Assembly: GCA_949752795.1 (NCBI GenBank)
Contig: CATKHW010000293.1
Location: forward strand, 1,178,001 to 1,242,000
Reading direction: 5' to 3'
Source of the DNA: Hyperoodon ampullatus
Taxonomy: Eukaryota > Chordata > Mammalia > Artiodactyla > Ziphiidae
DNA length: 64,000 bases
In this document: one piece after another, positions 52,218 through 60,679 of the stretch
Numbering within the stretch: the stretch's first letter is position 1
Layout: each line of letters opens with the position of its first letter
Program-made: the position numbers and the translations under genes
Notes under the pieces: generated by a model
What the model was told of the DNA's origin: nothing
Database searches by the model: none
What the model saw: only the letters and a program-made list of their open reading frames with translations

Positions 52218-52840
52218 AAGGCATCTGTGAGTAAACGTGAGCTGAGCCCCAGTCCTGCTGCAGCTGAACTCTTCCCACCCTTTCCAGTTAAAACACCTGA
52301 ATATGTACAAGAACTTGCAAGCCTAGAGGAAGGGCTGTGGAGCCACAACAGCGACAGCACACAGGCCGACTTGGTGCCTGCAGGCCAGTCATGATGGTCC
52401 TGGCCCCAGATGCTCTTCTGGAAGCTTTCCATTTCCCTGCCTGAGATACCCCTCCTGCCACGGCCCACACTGCTTTTTTACTTCCTCACCTCTGCCTGCG
52501 GAGAAATTCCAGCGGCAGGTATCGGTGACACATCCTCTTCTTTAGCAGGTGGCAGCCTGGCAACTCCTGCAGAAAGTCCAGCAGAACCCCACTCACACTG
52601 GGCCACCCACAAAGCCACGGCCCCTCACTCCTTCCCACCAGCACAACCTCGGCACTGCCTACGCGGCAGAGAATATGGCGTCAGTCACAGCTACAAGGGC
52701 TTTCGCTCACTGGAGAGCTGTTTATATTGCCCTCAACCCAGGCACACCTGTGGAGGGCTGGCAGGCAGTTTCAGGCTACCAAAATCAGCCAATCCTCACC
52801 CCTCAGGGGCTCACAGTTGCAGAAAATGAAACTTGCTAAA
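52218..52840 (+). repeat. Composite repeat unit B6, partial and diverged
   Basis: Only the GC-rich block is present. It differs from B1-B5 at many sites and contains stops. After GAAAATGAAACTTGCTAA (about 52,838) the sequence leaves the repeat: the others go on to AGAATAGAAGCCAAGGAATAAA, while this one runs into low-copy DNA. This is the right edge of the array. Confidence 0.85.
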
Positions 52841-53252
52841 CGGGCCAGGCCCTATGAACAGGTGTGGGCTCTTGAGAGTCAGGATAGACAAGGGGCTGCA
52901 GCTGCGGCTTGATTTCTTATCATTTTATCTGGTCCATGAGTGGAAAACAACTTCAAGAAGACCCTATCCTAATGAGAGGAACCCAGGAGTCAGGGAGAGG
53001 AGTGATGGTGGGTGGAGACAGAGGCCTGGTGCCCTGGCTGCAGTGGAAGTGTCTGGAAGACCAGGCAGAAAGAGCCTGCAGAGAGTGATAGCCATGGTCA
53101 CAGACCTGTCAGAGCTGCTGTTTGTTAGTTCAAGTCCTGCTCTGAGGTGTTCTGTGTCAGCTGTGAGTGACAGGTGAGCTGGGGGTTCTCTGCAAGGTGG
53201 GCTATGTGCACAGTTCCTGTGTGTCCAGCCCTGCTGTGGTACCTGCCCAGGG
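52841..53252. other. Low-copy sequence, nothing recognised
   Basis: About 410 bp of moderately GC-rich sequence between the composite array and the short repeat. I see no domain in the open frames, no RNA gene and no known repeat. Confidence 0.5.
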
Positions 53253-53450
53253 GAGCTCCGTATCCTGGGAAGGGCCTGAGTAGGAGAGTCCCATGGGCTG
53301 CTGGGTAGCTGCAGAGGTGAGCTCCATACCCTGGGAGGAACTTGACCACGAGAGCCCCGTGCGCTGTGGGGTAGGGGTGCAGCCCAGGTGAGCTCCATAT
53401 CCTGGGATTGGCCTGACCACGAGAGCCCCATGGGCTGCTGGAGACCTGGT
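53253..53450. repeat. Short tandem repeat, three units of about 61-71 bp
   Basis: Units begin with GAGCTCCRTAYCCTGGGA at 53253, 53319 and 53390. Each contains GAGAGYCCC and GCTG runs. Units are 66, 71 and about 61 bp. On the minus strand the repeat keeps frames open, which explains the open frames of 92-155 codons there. The last unit runs straight into retroviral pol sequence. Confidence 0.8.
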
Positions 53451-53830
53451 AAAGGATATCAGGACAGTCAGTGAAGCCACCGAGGATATACATCCAGTAG
53501 CTCCTATTTCCTACTCCCTGCTGGTCATTCTACCTTCCACCAGGCCATGGCATTCTGTATTAGACTTCAATGATGCCTTCTTCTGTATTCCATTCATCTC
53601 AGATTCACAAGAATTTTTGGCTTGTGAGTGGCAGGACACAACATGCAACAAAAGCAATAATGCTGGGCCGTCCTGCCCCAATGGTTCAAAAATCCCCACA
53701 CCATCATTGGGGAAATGTCCTCTAAAGACCTAAAAGTTCAACCACTGTAAAAGGGAACCCTCCTTCAATATGCAGATGACATTCTGATCGCCAGGCCTAC
53801 TAAAGACGCCTCTGAACTACCTAGCCAAGA
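53449..53830 (+). pseudogene. Endogenous retrovirus pol remnant: reverse transcriptase (ERV1, gammaretrovirus-like)
   Basis: Fragments of the reverse transcriptase palm and fingers can be read in order. An aspartate-containing VLDFNDAFF-like stretch lies at 53557-53583 and the YADD catalytic box at 53769-53780. They lie in different frames: a shift falls between about 53,620 and 53,673, and an in-frame TAA stands at 53748-53750 just before YADD. The 5' part of pol and all of gag are missing upstream. This is an old, inactive copy. ERV1 assignment rests on the overall order of motifs with the integrase and envelope pieces downstream. Confidence 0.8.
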
Positions 53831-53841
53831 AAGGATAGAAG

Positions 53842-54260
53842 GTGTCCAAGAAAAACACTCAAATATCCCAGGCTAAGGTGACATGCCTGGGCTTCATTCT
53901 CACAGATATTCGGAGAAACGCATCCCAGGATAGGGAAGAAGCCATTTGCAGCCTTACCTCTTCTAAAACTAGAAGACAGCTTAGAGGTTCCTGGGGAGGC
54001 CAAGGTTTTCTGCATCTGGATCCCTAACTACAGTGTAATAGCTGGGCCTCTACATGAAACACTGACACGAAAAGATGATGATCCTTTTGAATAGAATCCA
54101 GAAGCAGCCTTTCAAGAATGGAAAGAGCAGTCAATACAGACCCTTGCCCAGGAACTCCCTAATTTAGCTAAACCCTTTGACCTTTACATACCCGGTCAAA
54201 GGTTAATCGCCCTTGGAGCCTTAGTGCAAAAACTGGGACCACTTGAAATGGAGCAACACA
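53842..54260 (+). pseudogene. Endogenous retrovirus pol remnant: RT thumb/connection and start of RNase H
   Basis: Open from 53842 to 54027 with a lysine-rich start and the TCLGFIL stretch typical of the gammaretroviral RT region after YADD. Further broken frames to about 54,260 resemble the connection/RNase H start (ALVQKLGP near 54,217). The frame returns to that of the first RT piece, so there are at least two shifts across pol. Several stops are present. Not functional. Confidence 0.75.
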
Positions 54261-54473
54261 AGAATGCCCTTCAGGTATGATAAGCTATGGTCACCAAGGG
54301 CTTTGCCCACCGACTCATCAGGCCAGGATACTGGGGTATCTAAAAAGCTGGAAATCAGCAGCCCACAAGGCCAGCTCCCTCCTAAGGGAAAAGGACCCCA
54401 CGTGGTGATCCTAACCACCCATCATGCCCTGAAGTTGCAGGGGTTGCTCTGTGGACACACTGACCTCGAGTGA
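54261..54473 (+). pseudogene. Endogenous retrovirus pol remnant: integrase C-terminal module
   Basis: The frame open at 54243-54473 contains GPHVVILTTHHALKL (54393-54437), which matches the GPY/F-type C-terminal module of gammaretroviral integrases. The RNase H active site and the integrase zinc and catalytic domains are absent between this and the RT piece, so a large internal deletion of pol is implied. Confidence 0.7.
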
Positions 54474-54639
54474 GGAGGCCCTCCTACTCCAACCTCCAGA
54501 GAGATAAACGGGGGCAACGGGCCCCCAAGATGACTCGTGTGACCATCACTTGACCTGGAGTTTCTCTCAGAAAACGACAAGACTGTGCCCCGAAAGAGCA
54601 GACTACTGCTTGCAGGACTTACTGCACCCAGAGGGGAGC

Positions 54640-54900
54640 TAATAAGCTTGGCGGGGGGAACGTATATCACGCTTTCACCATAGAAAACCCTACAGACACC
54701 GCGGTGATGGTGGCCAATATGACCGGCTGGACTGCTGGCTACTTCTAAAGGCCGTTGACTCAGTGGACGTCATGGTCCTGGATCACCACTGACCCTGGAC
54801 TGTCTGGGAGTTGCGCGGGCAGGGCTCTGACACATGGTGCTGTTTGTACATTAATTCAGGGACCTAATTAAAGAAAGCACAGACTACTGGTCAGAGCATC
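54640..54900 (+). pseudogene. Endogenous retrovirus envelope (TM) remnant
   Basis: A short run with WCC at 54835-54843 followed by a LYINSG-like stretch resembles the CX6CC region of gammaretroviral transmembrane envelope subunits. A preceding LTLDCL-like stretch near 54,790 fits the usual heptad region. Stops and shifts interrupt it. I see neither a surface-subunit receptor domain nor a fusion peptide. Moderate confidence, based on one short motif in the right order after integrase. Confidence 0.55.
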
Positions 54901-55470
54901 TAGTCTGGCAAAAACTGTCACCCTAAGGTCGCCGAACATATGTGGGGTGGGGTGAAACCTGCCACCGCAGCATCTCTGCGCCTCTCTTTCCTGGACCCTT
55001 AAAGGTCATTAGAATCTGTAACACTTCCAATGCTGGTGCTCAGGCGGACGAGAAGTGAGGCAGGAGGCCTTGGGACAATCAACCTAACCAGGAGGCTCGT
55101 GGGGAGACGTTTTGCCCCTCCCCCCATGTATCAGGGTTCCCACCACAGCATGAAGCAGTTACAAAAGAGGGGTCTGCACCCTCAACACCCCAAGAATAAG
55201 GAACGGAACAAAAAGCAGAGGAGGTGTTCGTCTCCGGCAATGTTCATTAAAAATTCCTGGGAGATAAAAAGAGAATCTGGGCAATAAAATAAAGTCTAAC
55301 CTGTTTTTCCTTTGTGCTTTGTCTAATTTCACGTGCTCCTAGGGTTCCGCATGCAGAGGTCCCACACCCGGCACTTCAGACCCGATTTCCTAGTGCAGAA
55401 TGGCTGGGTCGACACCTCAGCTAGCGGGGTCCCATGCAGACTCCGCGGCATAGAGCCTGAGCTGCAGCCA
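54901..55470 (+). mobile_element. Possible 3' end / LTR-like region of the ERV remnant
   Basis: After the envelope remnant comes a stretch with two overlapping AATAAA signals (55283-55288 and 55288-55293), then T-rich and GC-rich parts, as at the R/U5 boundary of an LTR. I cannot define TG...CA ends, a polypurine tract or a second LTR, so the call is tentative. Confidence 0.3.
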
Positions 55471-56014
55471 ACGCAGCCCTCGAGAGCTCCATCCCCTCCC
55501 TCCCACTGACGCTGCCGGGGACCCTACACAGCAGCCCAGCCCACAGCCCATGGGGGAGTGCACGCTCTCACCTCTCCATTCTGTTTTCAAAATAATGTTT
55601 CCTTTGCTTTTGAACCAAACTCAGTCTTGATCTGTTGGCTCCAATGACACAGGGCACGGGGACTCCTGTTGGGGTCCACTCTGGAGGATCAGTAACAGAA
55701 ATTGAGAACATTGTAACTTCAATGAACAGATGTGTGAGCCAAACTGTAGTTAACATAGAGCAGTGTATAATGCTCGGGTAAAATAAGATGTTTCTAAGAC
55801 TTACATTTGATATTTCCATCACTTTCCTATAAGCAAGTTCAGTGAAGACGTCTGTCTTATTTGTCAGGTCAACATTAGAGAAATGAAGTGATTTATTTCC
55901 ATGGATGTACATCGAATACTCTTGGCTGAAGCTTCAATCTTGTTTTGAATGCTTTTCCATTGAAAATGATACCTCTCTTTCAGCTCCCCCATTTCTGAGA
56001 AGTATAAAATCTTA
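55471..56014. other. Low-copy sequence, nothing recognised
   Basis: About 540 bp with no recognised repeat or domain. A minus-strand frame of 114 codons (55568-55912) has no family I can name. Confidence 0.4.
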
Positions 56015-56225
56015 TAATTTTTTATTACCAAAGGGGAAAGTTAGGAGAAGGGATAAATTAACAGTTTGGGATTAACACATACACACTGCTATGTATAAAA
56101 TAGATCATCAACAAGGAACTACTGTATAGCACAGGGAACTACACTGAATATTTTGCAATAACCTATAAGGGGAAATAATCTGAAAAAGAATAGATATTTT
56201 TATTGACATCATCTATCAATGACAG
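56015..56225 (+). mobile_element. LINE-1 3' UTR fragment
   Basis: TTACCAAAGGGGAAAG, then GGGATTAACACATACACACT, AAAATAGATCATCAACAAGG and CTGTATAGCACAGGGAACTA are close to the cetartiodactyl LINE-1 3' UTR. The fragment ends near AATCTGAAAAAGAATAGAT. It is much less decayed than the LINE part of the satellite. It may be a separate insertion or the preserved LINE edge of the old satellite block that follows. Confidence 0.85.
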
Positions 56226-56429
56226 ATAAAATGTAACCTAAGCAAGGCCGATGGTGAGCGCTTCTGACCCTGAAGATTTCAGTCATCTAAAGTTTGGGCT
56301 CTGCCTATTTCCCAAGGCCCTTAAAGTACATACGTGTAGCCGTAGCTTAAAAATTCCCCAGTTTGGGGTTCGGGGAGGCACTGATTTGGAAAAATCCCTG
56401 GTGTTCTCCTTACATGCACGGGACCCTTC
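56226..56429. other. Transition segment, satellite homology unclear
   Basis: About 200 bp between the LINE-1 end and the first clear satellite match. I could not align it with confidence to the corresponding part of the core monomer. Confidence 0.4.
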
Positions 56430-57958
56430 CTACAGCTAAAACATGCCTGTCACACCTAGAGGATGGTACACCGTTTGATTGGAAAGAGTTTGGAAAAGGC
56501 ACCTCATCTCCTCATCGCCTGGTGCTCGGGTTCAACCCTCCAGCATCTTTCCTAACAATCTCCTCACTTGGGGATATCAGCACCGTCAACATCCTGTTGC
56601 ACACAGTTTGGAATTTGTCCAGAGGATGAAGCGGAAGGATGAGAAAAATTTAGAGACAAGTCTTAGGTGTTCGGACAGGCACATGCCACTCTAATTTCCA
56701 ATCCAGAAGACAAATTCATCAAAGGCTAGAATTGCCCACGGAAACAGAATAGGGCTAGAGGAAATCCCACTGTTTTGTGTCCAGTTTCCAAAAACACAAG
56801 TTGAAAAATGGAACTCAGGGGCACTAAAATTCATGAAACTGCAGAGTTGAAAATATCTACCGTCGAAAAATGTCTTGAGGTAAGTCACAGAAAAGGACTT
56901 GTAAGCAAGGGAGAGTGGCAGGAAACAGATTTGAAGAGGTAGAAAGGACTCCCCATTAAAGCACAAGAAAAGGGGCTGAACATCGCCAATGATGCAGTTG
57001 GCCAAAAAGGGCATATGCATTTTTTCTGAATATATTCAAGTAAAGGCCATACACACTTTTTATCCAACCAAACAGTTGGGCACTGGAAATCAATATCACA
57101 AAATATATCACTTCACATCAGTCAGAAGGGCCATCCACATAAAGTGTAAACACCAGAAATGCAGGACAGGGCGAGGAGAAAAGGGAGCCCTGTGAGGCTG
57201 ATAGTGGAAATGTAATTTGCCAACGGCCACTCTGGAGAAGTGTATTGCGTTTGCTAAAACATCTAAAAAATGAGCTACAGAGCATAGGGCACTTGCCCTC
57301 ATGGGCGTGTACCTTGGGAAAAACAAAAATCGACAGAAAACAGGCACCCGAACATTTACCACCTCTCTGTTAAAAAGGGCCTCAACTTGGATATAACCTA
57401 AATGTCCCTGGAAGGATAAAATGGATAAAAGAGATGGGGTACTTATGTAGAGTGGAATATTACTCATCCAGAAATCAATGAAATAAGGCCAGTTGTAACA
57501 ACTCTGGAGGAGTTACATACGATCATTCTAAGTGACATATGTCAGAAAGAAAAAGACACATATCATAAGATGTCACTTAAAGGTGGAATCAAAAATGGCT
57601 ACACATGAAATAAATTACAAAACAGAAACATAGTCAAATATGTAGAAAATAGACATAAGGCTGCTAAATGGGAAAGGTGGGGAATGGTGAGGTATTATCC
57701 AGGAGGTTGAAATTAGCAAAGATACCATTCCAAGTACCAAATTGAATAACTGACAAGGCCTACACGGTACCTCAAAGAACTGCACTCAGCCCACTCAAGT
57801 CACTGGAAAATAATACATATGACTGGTAAGCATCTGAAAAAGAAGTTATTGTTGTCTCACAGTACATGAATCAAGTGGATGTACAGCAGCAAAAAACAGA
57901 GCTTTGAAAATCAGCTGTAACCAATATAAAAATAAATTTAAAACTATTTATAAAAACA
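56430..57958 (+). repeat. Diverged satellite monomer D1
   Basis: Follows the core monomer from CCTACAGCTAAAACATG (about 56,429) through the unknown half, a decayed palindrome (about 56,998-57,068), and the LINE-like half to an A-rich end at about 57,925-57,958. The LINE part here reads closer to LINE-1 than the core does (for example GGAATATTACTCATCCAGAA near 57,450). Most diverged of the three. Confidence 0.85.
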
Positions 57959-59712
57959 GTGAGACAGACAAAAATTCTTACAACTTTTGTTGAAGGGCTA
58001 CGATGTAACATGGATTGAACACATGTAGACCCACAGCAGGATGATTATATAAGGCTGGAAGCTATTCACGCTAAGAGATGTTAGAGAGGCTGGGTGAGGA
58101 AATGCAGACCTTTTAAAGTAATACTGCCTGGTACCCATTCCATGGGTCCCAAATCTGCAGGTTCAAGGGAATCTTCTGACAGCGAAAACATGCCTGGGAA
58201 ACCGAGATGAATGTACACCGTGTGCTCAGGAAAGGTGTCTAAAATGCACCTCATTTTTGATCTCCTGGTGCTGGGGTTCGCCATTCCAGCCACATTACTA
58301 ACAATCTCCCCACTTGGAGAATCAGCACCTTTAACCTCCTGTTTCACACAGTTTGCAATTTGTGCAGAGGATAAATGGGAAGAGGGGGAACCAATGAGAG
58401 ATTAGCTGTAGGAGTTTTGACAGGCACATGTCACTCTAATTTCCCATTAGGAAGAAGAATTAACCAAAGGCTCAGCCTGCCTCCCCAGAACCAGAATAGG
58501 GCCAGAAGTAATCCAATGGTTTGGCGGCCAGCTCACAAAAAAAGCGAGTTGCAAAATGGAGCTCAGGAGCAGACAATTCAAAGACCTGCAAAGATATAAA
58601 TGATAACCAACGTCCAAAAATATATTCAGGTAAGGTAACGAAGAGGATCTGAATGAGAGGCAGAATTGCAGGAAACAGATTTCAAAAGGTAGATTGTACT
58701 CACATTTAAAGCATATGAAAAGCAGCAGAATTTCTAAAATGATGCGGTTGGGCAAAAGGGTGTATGCGTTTTTTTCGTGAATATCTTCAGGAAAAAAACA
58801 CATGCAGAGTTTTTGTCCAACCAAGCAAGAGGGAAATGCAAATCCGCACAACAAAGAAGTCTCAATTTCCACTGCTCAGAAAGGCCATCCAAAAAATGTG
58901 TACAAACCAGAAATGCAGGAGAGGCCATGGAAAACAGGGAGCCTAGTCACGCTGATGGGTGGGGTATAAATATCCAAGAGCCACTCTGAAGAAGTGTATG
59001 CTGTTTTTAAAACATCTTAAATCCAAAGCCCCGGAGCAAGGGGATTTCAACTCATGGACATATAACTTGGGAAGACTAAATGTCAATAAGACACAGGCAC
59101 CCCAAAGTTTAGGGCTGCTCTGCATACAAGAACCTCAACTTTGGTACACCGAAAATATCCCAGGAAAAAGAGAAATGCATAAAGAACTTGTGGTAATTTT
59201 GTACAACGGAATATCACTCAGACGTGAAATCAATGTATATAAGGCCAGTAGCAGCATAATGAGTGGATTTAGGTATGATGATTTTAAGGGAAATTAGTCA
59301 CACAGAAAAAGAATCTTATCATAAGATATCACTTATAGAGGGAATGTCAATATCACAACACATGAACTGAATTAGGAAAGAGAACAGAGTCTCACATTTA
59401 GCAAAAATCTCTTATGCCTGCTTCAGGGGAAAGGAGAGATGGGGTGATGCATAAAACCAGAGTTTGATATTAGCACAGGTACCATTCCATAAACCAAATA
59501 CAGAATAGACAAGACCTACACCTTCCTCAGTGAATGGGACTCAACACCCCTATGCCCCACAGAGGAATATATCTGACTACTAAGAATCTTAAAACCTATG
59601 TATTGATATGTCTGCGTAAGGGAATCAATTGTGTCTAGACTGGCATAAACACGTCAGTGAAAATCAGCTCAACCCCATTATAAAAATGAATTTCAAAAAA
59701 CCCCCAAAAAAC
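57959..59712 (+). repeat. Diverged satellite monomer D2
   Basis: Full-length unit, about 1.75 kb. Decayed palindrome at about 58,746-58,822 (GGGTGTATGCG left, ACACATGCAG right). A-rich end with AAAAAACCCCCAAAAAACA at about 59,694-59,712. Shares CCTTCCTCAG and GGAATATATCTGAC with core edge monomer 21. Confidence 0.88.
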
Positions 59713-60679
59713 AGCGAAATTCTTACACAATTCCTTCAGGGGTTCTGATGAAACCTGGAATGACCCTATCTGCAAAGACAGCTGGATGAGACATAAGGCT
59801 GGACACTTGGGACTGAGAGGACTGGTGAGATTGGGAGAGAAAATGCAGACCTTTTAAAGTAGTAATGCATGCCACCATTCCATGTGTCCCAAATCTCCAG
59901 GTAGAAGGGAATATCACTACAATTATAACATGTATGGGAAACCTAGAAAATGGACACCCTGTGATGGCGAAAGGTTTCTAAAACTCCTCTAATTTTTCCT
60001 CTCCTTGTGCTCCACTTTGGCATTCCAACTGCTTTACTATCAATCTCCCAACTTAGGAGAGTCAGCCCCTATAACCTCCTGGTTCGCACAGTTTGCTAAT
60101 TGTGCAGAGGATGAAAGGGAAGAGGGAGAACCAATCAGAGAGTAGATGTAGGCATTTGGACGGGCACATGTCACTCTAATTTCCCGGCAGGAAGAAGAAT
60201 TAACCAAAGCCTCTGCCACCCACAGGGAACCAATATAGCCACCCCTGGAACAAGTATAGGTCCTGAAGCAAAATTGTGGATTTGCGGCCAGCTCACAAAG
60301 ATGGGATTTGATAAATGGAGCTCAGGGGCACAGCAATTCACAAACCTGCAGACTTATAAAGGACTACTCTCTTCCAAAAATCTGTTGAGGGAAGGCAATG
60401 AAGCGGACTTGAAAATGCGGCAGAATTGCACAAAACATATTTCACGAGGTAAATTGGAATCACCTTTAAAGCACAGGAAAAGCATCCCAACTTGGACAGA
60501 GATGCACTTGGCCAAAAAGGGCGTATGCCTTTTCTCCTGAATATATTCAGAAGAAAACACATACACCCTTTTTGGCCAATCAAGCAAGCGCGCAATACAA
60601 ATCCACACTACAAAGAATTGTCACTTACCACCGGTCAAAAGGGACATCCGAATATCTGTAAAAACCAGTAAGGCAAGAG
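59713..60679 (+). repeat. Diverged satellite monomer D3, truncated
   Basis: Closest of the three to the core. Palindrome region at about 60,508-60,581 is nearly intact, with several mismatches between the arms. Stops at AAAACCAGTAAGGCAAGAGA, where the minisatellite begins. Confidence 0.9.

Larger units (their letters stand above)
38563..52840 (+). repeat. Second tandem array, about 2.73-kb composite unit
   Basis: Units start at the GAGGCATCTGTGAG landmark at 38564, 41296, 44026, 46758, 49485 and 52218 (AAGGCATCTG), so they are 2732, 2730, 2732, 2727 and 2733 bp long, with a partial sixth. Order in each unit: GC-rich block with an open frame (about 0.65 kb), LINE-1 3' UTR (about 0.4 kb), unknown spacer (about 0.37 kb), LINE-1 ORF2 end plus 3' UTR (about 0.94 kb), then an AT-rich spacer leading to the next unit. 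I do not recognise this array as a named satellite. It is unrelated to the 1739-bp satellite apart from the shared LINE-1 origin. Confidence 0.92.

Noticed and set aside
53449..54900. Functional retroviral pol or env gene
   Set aside because: There are multiple frame changes, stops and a large internal deletion. Only short motifs remain.
55568..55912. Minus-strand 114-codon frame as a host gene exon
   Set aside because: No recognisable domain, no clear splice sites, and no supporting context.
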